64,000 nt of DNA, taken from positions 1 to 64,000 of the forward strand of contig NZ_JAPVOT010000015.1 in NCBI RefSeq assembly GCF_027257845.1. Reading direction: 5' to 3'. The DNA comes from Alteromonas sp. BMJM2. GTDB taxonomy: Bacteria > Pseudomonadota > Gammaproteobacteria > Enterobacterales > Alteromonadaceae. This document shows positions 1-9,462 of the stretch, in pieces. The stretch's first letter is position 1; each line of letters opens with the position of its first letter. The notes beneath the pieces are model-generated. The model was not told the origin of the DNA, made no database searches, and was given only the letters and a program-made list of their open reading frames with translations. The translations under genes and the position numbers were made by a program.

Positions 1-365
1 TCGATATCCAAACGAATTGAGCAAAGCAATGCAAATTATTCACCGCGCCATTTCGACTTACATTGTTAACAAAGCTGGCTTTTCAAACAAACAAGCGAAA
101 TCAGGTGCGGTGACGCTTATTCAACGCGACTTCAACTTTGGAGCGTAGACAATAAGCAAAATAAGATACTAAGACCTAGATTCTCTTGGTAGGGCAGCCT
201 GCACTCAATTTTCACTATTGCTGTACCAAAGACTTGAAAAGATCAAACAATGAAAACTGTGCAATTAACCCAAATGCCTAAACCATCTTCGTAACGGACA
301 TCTAGCCACACTAAAAGCCAGCTGCAACGAAGGATAGCATATAGCGTTTGCTTTTACTTATACTC
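1..365 (+). repeat. IS91-like remnant, copy 1 (long direct repeat)
   Basis: This stretch repeats almost base for base at 4206-4569, with only scattered substitutions (for example AACAAA against ATCAAA in the middle). It holds the end of a truncated transposase reading frame followed by about 220 non-coding bases, and finishes with TTTTACTTATACTC, the same end as the second copy. The left boundary is unknown because the window starts inside it. I infer a non-autonomous or decayed derivative of an IS91-type rolling-circle element; it is clearly a repeat, while its family rests on the short transposase fragment. Confidence 0.85.
2..148 (+). pseudogene. IS91-family transposase fragment (copy 1)
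   Basis: The frame reads RYPNELSKAMQII, then HRAISTYIVNKAGF and SGAVTLIQR before a stop. From memory this matches the middle of IS91/IS801-type transposases, where the segment AVTLIQR is normally followed by a glycine-rich stretch and a catalytic histidine region. Here that continuation is replaced by DFNFGA and a stop, so the catalytic part is missing. The frame is open to the window edge on the left. It cannot encode an active transposase. Its near-identical twin lies at 4147-4353. Confidence 0.7.
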
Positions 366-437
366 CAACAATCCGAAACTCTTACCTTTGTGTATACATC
401 TTACTAGCGTTATTTTTTCGCATTTTAGTGAGAGATT

Positions 438-1322
438 ATGAATCAGTTACGAGCAATTTTGGTTTGCAGCATTTTATTTATTGTCGGTTGTGCGCAAATT
501 TCACCGCAATTAGAAGCAGCTATCAATGACATTTCCGATGGCGTGAGCGCGCAACAAATCTTTGATAATACGTTTCTCCGACATGGCGGTGAACACCTAG
601 CAACACTGACTGACGTTAATGTTGCTGTTGATGGTGAGTGGTATTATTTGATTACAAAAATTCAACCTGATGTTACTGACGAAGATTATCGTCAGCAGTC
701 AGAAGAGCGCATCCTATTAGCGCCCAAGTTTTACGCCGCTCTGTACAATGGCGAAGCAGGCAGCAAGCAAGTGCTACGTTCTGAGCAGAATACGGAGGTA
801 GCTTACAATGGGAAACAAACGACTGCGCCATTAAAAGAAGGTGCAGCGGCACTAACCGCAGACGCTTTCTACATGTTCGTACTTGGGCCATTAGCATTGT
901 CTGAGCAAGTCAATAACTGGAAACGGCTTGAGGATGGGGATTGGGAAGGAAAATCCTATTACCGTATCAATGGTCAACTCAAACCAGGCATTGGCCAGTC
1001 AAATAGCGATTTTATTACCCTGTGGGTGGATAAACAAACCGACTTAACATTTCGTTTGCACATTACATTGGAAGGCTTTGAATCTACCCGAGGCGCTCAT
1101 GTTGACACTAGCTTTCTAAATTATGCCAAAGTTGGAAATTTCACGCTTCCGACTCATTTCTTTGAACGCGTGATAGGCCCAATAAAATTGGATGCCCACG
1201 AATGGTGGTACACAGGATTAGATATTAACCGTGGGCTTGAGGGAAATGACGTCAGTATTAATGGTTGGTCTGAAAAGGCTGCAGTACCTGCCACTAAAAT
1301 AAGCGGTAGGGCGTCTAACTAA
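438..1322 (+). CDS. Outer-membrane-type lipoprotein of unknown function
   Basis: The protein has 294 residues. It starts with a short hydrophobic signal and a lipobox (IVGC, Cys at about residue 18), so it should be lipidated and face the periplasm. GAGAG lies just upstream of the ATG. The body is rich in alternating polar/hydrophobic strands with aromatic pairs (EWYYLI, HEWWYTGL), suggesting an antiparallel beta fold like the LolA/LppX class. I do not recognise a catalytic motif and assign no function. The gene sits alone between the end of one IS91-like remnant (365) and a 19-bp piece of the same element end (1331-1349), so it may be an isolated fragment of a former operon. Confidence 0.7.
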   Translation: MNQLRAILVCSILFIVGCAQISPQLEAAINDISDGVSAQQIFDNTFLRHGGEHLATLTDVNVAVDGEWYYLITKIQPDVTDEDYRQQSEERILLAPKFYAALYNGEAGSKQVLRSEQNTEVAYNGKQTTAPLKEGAAALTADAFYMFVLGPLALSEQVNNWKRLEDGDWEGKSYYRINGQLKPGIGQSNSDFITLWVDKQTDLTFRLHITLEGFESTRGAHVDTSFLNYAKVGNFTLPTHFFERVIGPIKLDAHEWWYTGLDINRGLEGNDVSINGWSEKAAVPATKISGRASN

Positions 1323-1330
1323 GCGCCCTC

Positions 1331-1349
1331 TTTGTTTTACTTATACTCA
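1331..1349 (+). repeat. 19-bp remnant of the IS91-like element end
   Basis: The 19 bases TTTGTTTTACTTATACTCA are identical to the right end of the repeat copy at 4552-4570 and nearly identical to 347-365. The recognisable hemL coding sequence starts at the next base. This third, isolated copy of the element end marks a junction and suggests that the hemL-chemotaxis segment was joined here by an event using this end. Confidence 0.75.
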
Positions 1350-2059
1350 GGCTGTTACCATGGCCATGCCGATTCGCTTTTGGTTAAAGCGGGCTCGGGT
1401 GCTTTAACTATGGGCGCGCCTAATTCACCAGGTATTCCTGAAGATTTTGCTAAACATACATTAACGGTATCGTTTAATAATATTGAAGAAGTAATGACAG
1501 GTTTTCGCGTAGCATTAGGTGGCGCGCAAGCATATTACAACATAAAGCCAGACTTAACCTGTTTAGGTAAAGTTATTGGCGGCGGCATGCCGGTCGGCGC
1601 ATTTGGCGGTAAAACCGAGATTATGGATTACATTGCGCCTGTTGGCCCAGTATATCAAGCAAGCACACTGTCGGGTAATCCAATTGCTATGGCTGCAGGT
1701 TTAAAATCATTAGAGCTACTAAGTGAACCGGGTTTACACGATAAGCTGGAAGCGATTTCAAAAGCCATATGCGAAGGCTTTGAAGCAGGCGCTAAAAAAG
1801 CGGGTATCGCTCTTACAACAAACTACGCGGGCGGCATGTATGGCTTTTTCTTTCCTGACGCAGAAAAAAGTAACCACTTACAAACAAGCGACTGAGTGTG
1901 ACCTAGAGCGTTTTAAACGCTTTTTCCACCTTATTGCTTAAAGAAGGTGTATACCTTGCACCGTCAGCATTTGAAGCTGGCTTTGTATGTGCTGCACACA
2001 CAGAGCAGGAAGTACAAAATACCATAGCTGCAGCAGAGCGCTGTTTCGCAAAACTTTAA
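1350..2059 (+). pseudogene. hemL: Decayed glutamate-1-semialdehyde aminotransferase fragment
   Basis: The sequence from [17 protein letters not shown] through [15 protein letters not shown] and [12 protein letters not shown] to the end AERCFAKL is unmistakably HemL, the PLP enzyme making 5-aminolevulinate for haem. About the first 115 residues are absent. Near 1490 the text jumps from FNNIEEV to MTGFRVA, losing roughly 50 residues in frame compared with E. coli HemL. Near 1890 the frame shifts to DLERFKRFF, and near 1937 it shifts again to [15 protein letters not shown], so three frames are needed to read it. The PLP lysine region is present, but the product cannot be functional. The gene keeps its own downstream terminator, consistent with a piece of chromosome carried here. 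Confidence 0.9.
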
Positions 2060-2126
2060 TCACCAGCGTTGCCTAAACAGGGGTTATATACCTACTTTTA
2101 AAACAGGCAATCAATACTAAAGATTG

Positions 2127-2154
2127 AAAAAAGCCCACTAAGGGCTTTTTTTAT
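2127..2154 (+). terminator. Rho-independent terminator after hemL remnant
   Basis: A-rich arm ending GCCC, a 5-base loop and GGGC followed by a T tract form a compact stem directly downstream of the hemL remnant. It separates that remnant from the chemotaxis gene. Confidence 0.8.
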
Positions 2155-2239
2155 TTGTAAAGTAACATAATTGAATGATAATTAAGCGTAACAAGGTCTA
2201 GTTGTCTTCACCCTACTTTATTAATTACAAGAGAATCTT

Positions 2240-4081
2240 ATGTCTGGATTACGGCAGTTTGCTGCGCCTGCAATGCGATTAATGGCGAACCTAAAATACA
2301 AATCAAAAATAAGTATTACATTTGGTATTCTCTTGATCCCACTTGCACTGAGCATGTTTTTTCTAGTGTCGTTGTTGAGCAAAAGTATTCATGTATCAAA
2401 AATGGAACAGCAAGGCTTAAAAGGCTATCAGGCAATACTCACTAACCAAATAAAGGGTGAAACGGACAAAAACATTAATATAGCACGAGCACTAGGCTTC
2501 AAAATAAATGACAATGAAGGCGGAGATGTTCTTGAGCTTGTGTCTATTCAATCTAATTTAGCGCTTGATAGTGAACTTGCCAGCGCCTATTTAAATCGCG
2601 CGTTGGTAACCCGTGTCCCTGCTTTTATCACTCAAATAAACCTAACCGCCGCGAGCGCAAATACAGTACTGAACAATAACCAATTTACCCCAGATACCTT
2701 TATTGCACTTTCAAACCTAAGTAAATCGTTACCCCAATTTGAGCAGCAACTTTTGAAAACACTCGCTATTGCAACGTCAGCGGATAAATCGGTAAATAAA
2801 GTGCTTTCTCCCACTTTGAATGAACTACAAAAATCAGTCTCAGCATTTAAGAACGCGATAGATAAAAAACTACTTGAACCCGACGACATAGAGTTAACTC
2901 AGCGTGAATTTTCAGCACTCACTGACAATGTTCAAAAAAATATTAGCGCTTTAATCAACACAAGTATCCCAACTTTAGAGTCGTTAATTAGCAATAAAAT
3001 AAAAGGTCAGCAGTGGACCCGAAACACCGTATTAGTTGCCTCAATAATGAGTTTATTATTTGCACTTTATTTAATGGTTGGATTTTATTTTGCAGTCGTT
3101 GGTACCATCAGTCGATTCTCTAAAGCAGCCACTAAGGCCGCTAACGGTGATCTAAATGCAACCCTTAATTCACATGGTAATGACGAAATGAGTGTTATTG
3201 CTGAGCAGTACAACGCCCTACTTAGTGCCTTTTCATATTTCCTTTCAGATGTTAAAACCAGCACAAAAGCACTCTGCGATGCCACTAAGTCTCTTTCGCA
3301 TGCCAGTAGCCAAACCAGCGACGACGTAATAAAACAGCAAACGCGGGTAAATGCAATTAGCCATGCATTAAGCGACATGGCGCAAACTGCACATACAATT
3401 GAAGAATCGGCTCATCAAGCAACCCTCACCGCTCAAAATGCCGCAGAACATGTAAAACAAGGGTCGAGTAATACCATGGAGCTTGCTCAATATATGCAAG
3501 ATTTAAAAATAGAGTTTACTGAAAGCCAACAAGCACTTGACCGACTAGCCCAAGATAGCCAAGAAATAAGCAAAGTTAGTAAAGGGATCAGTGAAATTGC
3601 CGACCAAACAAACTTATTGGCACTAAATGCAGCAATTGAAGCGGCCAGAGCTGGTGAACACGGACGTGGTTTTGCGGTAGTCGCAGATGAGGTAAGAACA
3701 CTTGCGTTACGTACTCAAACACAAACACAAGAAATTCACCAAATTATTAGCTCACTGCAAAAAGCATCTGACGATACACAAGTGAAAATGCGTTCAAGCG
3801 TTGAAAAAATGGAGTTATCTGTTGAAGCCGCAAATCAAACAAATACAGTACTGCAAAGTGCGGAAAGTAGCATGGGTGATATAAAGCATCAAGGCGAGGT
3901 AATCGCTGAACGAGTTAAACAACAAGCCAATGCGACAACTCAGGCTCTAAATGACTCGCAAGAAGTAAATAACTTGGCTGACCATACACTCGTCTCAGCA
4001 CAGTCAACGCTGCAAGACGCGGAGCAGCTCTCACGCTTATCAAACGACTTAACAACGTCAATGCGCTTTTTTAAATCTTAG
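2240..4081 (+). CDS. Methyl-accepting chemotaxis protein
   Basis: The protein has 613 residues and a classical receptor layout. A first membrane segment lies at about residues 26-49, a mostly helical periplasmic sensor of about 210 residues follows, and a second membrane segment is at about 259-285. Next come a HAMP-like linker and a long coiled-coil signalling domain. The hairpin tip is canonical ([21 protein letters not shown], then [15 protein letters not shown]), the site that contacts CheA and CheW. No C-terminal pentapeptide tether for CheR is visible. The frame is intact, unlike the hemL fragment before it. The gene has its own terminators on both sides and probably arrived as a unit with hemL. 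The ligand cannot be told from sequence. Confidence 0.93.
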   Translation: MSGLRQFAAPAMRLMANLKYKSKISITFGILLIPLALSMFFLVSLLSKSIHVSKMEQQGLKGYQAILTNQIKGETDKNINIARALGFKINDNEGGDVLELVSIQSNLALDSELASAYLNRALVTRVPAFITQINLTAASANTVLNNNQFTPDTFIALSNLSKSLPQFEQQLLKTLAIATSADKSVNKVLSPTLNELQKSVSAFKNAIDKKLLEPDDIELTQREFSALTDNVQKNISALINTSIPTLESLISNKIKGQQWTRNTVLVASIMSLLFALYLMVGFYFAVVGTISRFSKAATKAANGDLNATLNSHGNDEMSVIAEQYNALLSAFSYFLSDVKTSTKALCDATKSLSHASSQTSDDVIKQQTRVNAISHALSDMAQTAHTIEESAHQATLTAQNAAEHVKQGSSNTMELAQYMQDLKIEFTESQQALDRLAQDSQEISKVSKGISEIADQTNLLALNAAIEAARAGEHGRGFAVVADEVRTLALRTQTQTQEIHQIISSLQKASDDTQVKMRSSVEKMELSVEAANQTNTVLQSAESSMGDIKHQGEVIAERVKQQANATTQALNDSQEVNNLADHTLVSAQSTLQDAEQLSRLSNDLTTSMRFFKS

Positions 4082-4095
4082 TTATTAATATCTAT

Positions 4096-4131
4096 AAACA
4101 ACACAGCCGCTAAATAGCGGCTGTGTTGTTT
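4096..4131 (+). terminator. Strong hairpin terminator after the chemotaxis gene
   Basis: Two perfect 16-base arms (left arm starts AAACAACACAGCC) surround an AAAT loop and end in a short T run, 14 bases after the stop codon. Confidence 0.85.
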
Positions 4132-4146
4132 GGGTTGTCATTTTAT

Positions 4147-4353
4147 ACAGCGCGGCCTTGGCAGTGGGTTTTAAGCCTGCCCATTCCTTTGCGATTGCTG
4201 TTGGCTCGATATCCAAACGAATTGAGCAAAGCAATGCAAATTATTCACCGCGCCATTTCGACTTACATTGTTATCAAAGCTGGCTTTTCAAACAAACAAG
4301 CGAAATCAGGTGCGGTGACGCTTATTCAACGCGACTTTAACTTTGGAGCGTAG
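4147..4353 (+). pseudogene. IS91-family transposase fragment (copy 2)
   Basis: The frame reads RPWQWVLSLPIPLRLLLARYP and continues into the same segment as copy 1 (PNELSKAMQIIHRAIS, then SGAVTLIQR) before stopping. The extra N-terminal part strengthens the match to IS91-type transposases, where a QWVLSFPIPLR-like string is typical. It lacks both the start and the catalytic C-terminal half. The left limit is set by loss of recognisable transposase sequence right after the chemotaxis terminator. Confidence 0.75.
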
Positions 4354-4569
4354 ACAATAAGCAAAATAAAATACTAAGACCTAGATTCTTTTGGTAGGGC
4401 AGCCTGCACTCAATTTTCACTATTGCTGTACCAAAGACTTGAAAAGATCAAACAATGAAAACTGTGCAATTAATCCAAATGCCTAAACCATCTTCGTAAC
4501 GGACATCTAGCCGCACTAAAAGCCAGCTGCAACGAAGGACAGCATATAGCGTTTGTTTTACTTATACTC
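4206..4569 (+). repeat. IS91-like remnant, copy 2 (long direct repeat)
   Basis: Second copy of the 365-bp direct repeat seen at 1-365, in the same orientation. Its right end TTTTACTTATACTC abuts, with no gap, the truncated reading frame on the minus strand, so the element end is the cause or the mark of that truncation. Confidence 0.85.
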
Positions 4570-4798
4570 ACGCTCGGGCTTTGTCTAAGAGTGCTAAAAG
4601 CACAGGCGTCGCGCCGATGTCATCCGGTTCTGGCGAGTTCCCGTCAATGACTACCGCCAACTTCCCATGAGGTAAATTAACTTGTTCAAGTACTGACTGG
4701 GGTACTACAAGCGCACGATTTCGATTTTGTATATCCGCGTGTGTAGAACAAGCCGACAGTACAAGACTTGTAAATGCAATGTGAAAAGCAGTTTTCAT
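4570..4798 (-). pseudogene. Truncated nucleoside-hydrolase-like lipoprotein (N-terminal fragment)
   Basis: The minus strand encodes a signal peptide with lipobox (LVLSAC) starting at an ATG at 4798 with GAGG upstream, then LPHGKLAVVIDGNSPEPDD and GATPVLLALLDKA. This matches the N-terminus of the intact gene at 17391-18272. The reading frame ends exactly where the IS91-like repeat begins, its stop being created by the element end. About 70 residues remain of roughly 295. It is a paralogue broken by the mobile element. Confidence 0.85.
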
Positions 4799-4958
4799 CA
4801 ATTCCTCGTGTAGGGAGCTATCAAGCAGGCAGGTCAATTAAGCTCAATGCAAAATAACCAATAATGAACAGATATGATTATATATTGTCAACTTTAGTCA
4901 CATTGTGTCAGAATGTAAATATTGTTAATAGGTGTTCTGTTTGCGGAGCATTCAGTGT

Positions 4959-4972
4959 GTGACCACGGTCAC
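4959..4972. promoter_or_regulatory. Palindromic operator candidate upstream of the sulfatase operon
   Basis: GTGACC and GGTCAC arms around a 2-base centre lie about 57 bases before the first sulfatase start. The size and position fit a dimeric repressor or activator site, but no cognate regulator is identified in the window. Confidence 0.35.
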
Positions 4973-5028
4973 GTGATACTTTTCGGGAACCTTAGTACAT
5001 AGAAAACGGTTTACGAGTAAGGTGAGAC

Positions 5029-6450
5029 ATGACAAACGCAAAGTGGTGTATTTTTGGTGCAATTATTACTTTATTGGCCTTTTCCGGTCAGGCGTCGCAG
5101 ACCAATCAACACAATATCGTCATGATCATCGTCGATGATCTTCGCCCGGTGCTCGGGACGTATGGCGATGAAAAGGCTTACACGCCTAATATTGATAGAC
5201 TGGCGTCTCAAGGCGTTACATTTAATCAAGCCTATGCAAATGTGCCAGTATGCGGCGCCTCGCGCGCCAGTCTCCTCACAGGGTTGCGACCTACTAAAAA
5301 TCGGTTTCTCAATTACAAAACTTTGGCAGAGATTGATGCACCGGGTGCTAAATCGCTCCCCCAGGTACTGCGTGAAAATGGGTATCGCACTATGGCCATA
5401 GGCAAAGTATTTCATCACCCACGGGATTTAGCCGATGTTAGCTGGAGCGAAGGCGTGCATACATCGGGAATGCCTCACACAACATCGTTGCGAACCGATG
5501 CTGGAATAAAACAGGATGAGCAATTAGCAACCCCAGACAACACGAGTATTCCTTGGTACGAAAGTGCGGATGTCGATGACGAAGATTACCCAGACGGTAA
5601 AGTAAAAAACAAGACATTGGAGGCATTATCATTTCTCGCTTCCAAAGATGAGCCTTTTTTTCTAAGCGTAGGCTTTATTCGCCCCCACCTGCCTTTCTAT
5701 GCGCCCAAGAAATATTACGATCTTCATCCTCTGGAAAAGTTCTCACCATTTTTTCATCGGACTCGTCCCAGCCAAGCACCTGCTTCGCTGCGCGGTTCCG
5801 GCGAAATTAAAACTTACAGTTTTGGCGATTATGTCTATAACAGTGACGAATTCCATGTCGCTTCCAAGCGCGGCTATTACGCGTCAGTAAGTTACGTGGA
5901 TGCCCTGGTTGGTGATGTACTTGAACAATTAACATTCTTAGGTTTGCGGGAAAATACCACTGTAATTTTTGTAAGCGATCACGGTTTCCATTTAGGCGAA
6001 CACAACTTTTGGACTAAACACACCTTATTAAAAATGGCGTTGCAAGTACCTCTCATCATAGCTGGCCCCTCTGTAGCAAAGAATGAAAAATCAGATGCAC
6101 TCCTGGAACTAATCGACATTTTTCCTACCGTACTGGATTTAGCCAAAATTCCCAAACCGCAACATATTGATGGACAGAGTTTTACAAAAGTAATGACCGC
6201 ACCTTCAAACACCCACAAAAAGCAGGTTTATAGTCGCTTCAAAAACGGTGACTCTATCATTACCGATGATTTGATTTTTACTACCTATAAAGCAGATGAT
6301 TCGCGCGTTGAGGAAATGCTATACGATTTCACCGTTGACCCATACGAAACCATTAATCAGTCAGCAACCCCTGACTATAAGAAGCATGTAAACGCATTAA
6401 AAACGATGCTGCAAAACTGTACGAAATATCACCAATGCGTTACACGCTAG
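5029..6450 (+). CDS. Sulfatase, iduronate-2-sulfatase-like (S1_7 type)
   Basis: 473 residues with a signal peptide ending near AFSGQASQ. The alkaline-phosphatase-superfamily fold is shown by IIVDDLRP (metal Asp pair at about 36-37), the sulfatase signature CGASRASLLTG at Cys75 and VSDHGFHLGEH near residue 316. Cys75 must be converted to formylglycine to hydrolyse sulfate esters. The third signature position is Ala instead of the usual Pro, which I recall from iduronate-2-sulfatase-like bacterial enzymes. It is exported and probably removes sulfate from uronate or rhamnose residues of ulvan. It heads a tight operon of three sulfatases (gap of about 33 bases to the next start). The RBS is AAGGTGAG. 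Confidence 0.9.
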   Translation: MTNAKWCIFGAIITLLAFSGQASQTNQHNIVMIIVDDLRPVLGTYGDEKAYTPNIDRLASQGVTFNQAYANVPVCGASRASLLTGLRPTKNRFLNYKTLAEIDAPGAKSLPQVLRENGYRTMAIGKVFHHPRDLADVSWSEGVHTSGMPHTTSLRTDAGIKQDEQLATPDNTSIPWYESADVDDEDYPDGKVKNKTLEALSFLASKDEPFFLSVGFIRPHLPFYAPKKYYDLHPLEKFSPFFHRTRPSQAPASLRGSGEIKTYSFGDYVYNSDEFHVASKRGYYASVSYVDALVGDVLEQLTFLGLRENTTVIFVSDHGFHLGEHNFWTKHTLLKMALQVPLIIAGPSVAKNEKSDALLELIDIFPTVLDLAKIPKPQHIDGQSFTKVMTAPSNTHKKQVYSRFKNGDSIITDDLIFTTYKADDSRVEEMLYDFTVDPYETINQSATPDYKKHVNALKTMLQNCTKYHQCVTR

Positions 6451-6483
6451 CGACTGGTCATGGCATTTAGGGGAAATAGATCG

Positions 6484-7986
6484 ATGGGGATACGGGTGAA
6501 AATGAGACTCTACAAAATTCTTTTGGGCGTACTTTTAGCAGGTTTTCTAATGGGTTGCGCAAAACAGGAGGGGCCTGCATCGACAGCTATCCAACAATAT
6601 AATACAAACCGACCCAATATTGTATTTTACCTGGCTGATGACCAAGACTATACGGATTATGGTGTTTACGGTAACAAAAAGGTCGATACTTCAGCAGTTG
6701 ACCGCTTGGCAAAAGAAGGCGTGTATTTTGCCAACGCATTTACAGGGCAGGCAATTTGCGCCCCCAGCCGATCTCAATTGTTTACCGGAAATTACCCCAT
6801 AAAAAACGGCGCTTTTGCAAACCATACCCCCACTAAACCCAATATAGACGCGGTAACAAAGAAAATGCGAGCCCTGGGCTATGAAGTAGTGTTAGCGGGG
6901 AAAAGTCATGTGAGACCGGAGTCAGTTTATGACTGGGATCGGGAATGGGAGCCGGTACCCAAAGCGGGAGTTCCCCGTGACTATATTCCGTTAGAAGACA
7001 TTGAGAGCTACTTTTTAACAGCTACAAAACCGTTTGTGATGTTTATTGCCTCAAAGTATCCCCATGGCAAGTACTTCACGGTAGAAGATCCTGTGCCTGA
7101 AAGTTTAACGTTTTATCCTCACGACGAGCACTTAAAAACAAACCCGGACTATATTGCTAAGAGAGCAGGCTACTATCGCAGTATTCAGGAGGACAATACT
7201 CAACTGAAGTATGTGTTGGACATGGTCGACCGTATTCTTCCTGATAATACAGTGTTTATTTACAGTGCCGACCATGGAGTATCCGGTAAATTCACGGTAA
7301 CAGATATCGGATTAAAGGTGCCATTTGTGGTGCGGTGGCCTGGCGTTGTTCCCGCCAATTCTCATTCAGAACAACTGATCCACTTTACTGATGTATTACC
7401 TACTTTTATTGACATCGCAGGCGGTGCAACAGCTAGCGAGATGGACGGTAAAAGCTTTCTCCCTTTATTAAGGGGAATAGATAGGCCTATACATCAATAC
7501 GTTTACGGCATAAGCACCAATCAAAACATCATTAATGCCCATGTATTCCCCTCCCGCATGATTCGCGACAAGCGCTTCAAATACATACGAAACTTCAACG
7601 CACTGGACGTATTAAATGAAAACCTCACTGACAATGAAAACGCAAATGTGTTTTTGCGATTAGGTGCGTTAAAACACGCTGATACTCCCTTTGAAGAATT
7701 ATATGACTTAGAAGCCGACCCTTTCGAAAAAAATAACCTGATTAATGCGCCACACATGGGAGATGTAGTTGAACGACTTAAAACAGAACTGTTTTCATGG
7801 ATGGAGAAGCAAGGGGACTTTCTCGATGAAGAAATGGGTAACGTGCCGTTGCTCTATGCTCCTACATTCAAACTCGATCAAAACAACCCGCTGAAAAAAA
7901 CACGACTAAAGCCTGAGCACTTAAACATCTTGAAAGAAGATGATTACCTAATAATCGAACACTGGCAGCATCGGAATGAAGAATAA
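6484..7986 (+). CDS. Sulfatase lipoprotein, second gene of operon
   Basis: About 500 residues. I prefer the ATG at 6484 (AGGGGA upstream), though an in-frame ATG at 6460 and one at 6502 are possible. The signal ends in LMGC, so the enzyme is a lipoprotein. The signature CAPSRSQLFTG is canonical, with the formylglycine precursor Cys at about residue 92, and the metal site appears in FYLADDQDY. YSADHGV supplies the second metal-binding segment. The overall style resembles N-sulfoglucosamine sulfohydrolase-like bacterial S1_8 enzymes, but substrate assignment is inference. It is cotranscribed with the sulfatases on both sides, with only 9 bases to the next. Confidence 0.88.
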   Translation: MGIRVKMRLYKILLGVLLAGFLMGCAKQEGPASTAIQQYNTNRPNIVFYLADDQDYTDYGVYGNKKVDTSAVDRLAKEGVYFANAFTGQAICAPSRSQLFTGNYPIKNGAFANHTPTKPNIDAVTKKMRALGYEVVLAGKSHVRPESVYDWDREWEPVPKAGVPRDYIPLEDIESYFLTATKPFVMFIASKYPHGKYFTVEDPVPESLTFYPHDEHLKTNPDYIAKRAGYYRSIQEDNTQLKYVLDMVDRILPDNTVFIYSADHGVSGKFTVTDIGLKVPFVVRWPGVVPANSHSEQLIHFTDVLPTFIDIAGGATASEMDGKSFLPLLRGIDRPIHQYVYGISTNQNIINAHVFPSRMIRDKRFKYIRNFNALDVLNENLTDNENANVFLRLGALKHADTPFEELYDLEADPFEKNNLINAPHMGDVVERLKTELFSWMEKQGDFLDEEMGNVPLLYAPTFKLDQNNPLKKTRLKPEHLNILKEDDYLIIEHWQHRNEE

Positions 7987-7995
7987 GGACCGCAA

Positions 7996-9462
7996 ATGAA
8001 ATTATACATCCTCGCAATTGTATTCTGCGTTGCACTCGCTTCCTGCAGCAATGGGCCGTCGCTTTCCAATTCCAAATTTAACGAAAAAGTTGTATCGCCT
8101 AACTTCACTAAGCCCAATATTGTGATGATAGTGGTCGATGATTTAGGTTGGTCTGATGTTGGGTATAACCAGACAACTGATTTATTTGAAACGCCCAATA
8201 TAGATATGCTTGCTCAACAGAGTCTGAATTTCGACAATGCTTACGCAGGAGCGGCAAATTGTGCCCCTAGTAGAGCCGTTTTAATGTCCGGTCAGTATGG
8301 CCCTCGACATGGCGTATATACGGTTTCACCATCAGCCCGGGGGGATATAAAAACACGTAAGTTGATCCCAATTAAGAATAAAAGGGGCTTATCTACAGAG
8401 ATTACCACTCTAGGCGAAACCTTAAAAACCGCAGGCTATACAACGGGACATTTTGGCAAGTGGCACTTAGGAGCTGATCCTGATGAGCAGGGTTTCGATG
8501 TAAATATAGCGGGCAGTCATCAGGGGATGACGTTTCATTATTTTAGTCCTTACAACTTACCGAATATTGAAGATGGTCCAGAGGGAGAGTATCTAACCGA
8601 TCGATTAACCGCGGAAGCGATCAGCTGGATGAAAGCCCAAAAAGAACAACCATTCTTTGCCTACATCCCGTACTATACTGTTCACACACCTTACCAAGCA
8701 GTGCTGGATAGAGTAGAAAAATACCGGAATAAAGGAATTTCCAACGAAAAGCAGGCAACTTATGCGGCCATGGTAGAACACATGGACACTAATGTAGGAC
8801 GCATAATGAATATGTTGAAAGCTGAGGGCTTAGATGAAAATACTCTGGTGATTTTTACTTCTGACAATGGGGGATATCGCATGTCTTCCTTTCCGTCGCC
8901 TTTACGCGCGGGTAAAGGATCTTATTACGAAGGCGGTTTGCGTGTCCCCTTGTTATTTCGCTGGACGAGTAAAATCCAACCCGGTACAAAGCACACGCCG
9001 GTTATCAATGCCGATTTTTATCCAACCCTACAAGCACTTTCACATGCAAAAAGCCCAACACAACCCTTAGATGGCATAGATTTGACGCCCATATTAATGG
9101 GCCACCAGCAACGGGCTTCGAGGGACATATTTTGGCATTTCCCGATTTATCTACAAGCCCATCACGCCCCGACTGATCAGTCGCAAGATCCGCTCTTTCG
9201 TACTCGGCCCGGTAGCGCAATTCGAAGCGGAGACTGGAAGCTTATTCAGTATTTCGAAAACAATGATTACGAGCTATACAATGTAACTCGGGATGTTGGA
9301 GAAACCGTTAACGTCAGAGATCGCTATCCAGAAATTTTCAATGAATTGAAAGCCAGGCTATCGAATTGGCAGCAAACTATTGGAGCGGATATTCCCTCTC
9401 AATTAAACCCCATGTACGACGAAGCTTACAACCGACGTAGGAGTGCTGAGCAGTCTCATTAG
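7996..9462 (+). CDS. Arylsulfatase-like lipoprotein, third gene of operon
   Basis: 488 residues, with a lipoprotein signal (VALASC). Sulfatase features are IVVDDLGWSDVGYN for the metal site, CAPSRAVLMSG with precursor Cys89, HFGKWHLG with the catalytic Lys/His pair typical of arylsulfatase A-like enzymes, and TSDNGG for the second metal segment. RBS AAGGA precedes the ATG. It is the last gene of the operon and probably desulfates a different position from its neighbours, since three sulfatases in one transcript usually act in sequence. Only a weak, bulged hairpin follows (about 9479-9506). Confidence 0.9.
   Translation: MKLYILAIVFCVALASCSNGPSLSNSKFNEKVVSPNFTKPNIVMIVVDDLGWSDVGYNQTTDLFETPNIDMLAQQSLNFDNAYAGAANCAPSRAVLMSGQYGPRHGVYTVSPSARGDIKTRKLIPIKNKRGLSTEITTLGETLKTAGYTTGHFGKWHLGADPDEQGFDVNIAGSHQGMTFHYFSPYNLPNIEDGPEGEYLTDRLTAEAISWMKAQKEQPFFAYIPYYTVHTPYQAVLDRVEKYRNKGISNEKQATYAAMVEHMDTNVGRIMNMLKAEGLDENTLVIFTSDNGGYRMSSFPSPLRAGKGSYYEGGLRVPLLFRWTSKIQPGTKHTPVINADFYPTLQALSHAKSPTQPLDGIDLTPILMGHQQRASRDIFWHFPIYLQAHHAPTDQSQDPLFRTRPGSAIRSGDWKLIQYFENNDYELYNVTRDVGETVNVRDRYPEIFNELKARLSNWQQTIGADIPSQLNPMYDEAYNRRRSAEQSH

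Noticed and set aside
5029-9462. Reading the three-sulfatase operon as heparan or chondroitin sulfate degradation
   Set aside because: Motif likeness alone suggests animal-glycan sulfatases, but the presence of a PL24-type lyase, GH78 and rhamnose genes on the same replicon fits ulvan better.
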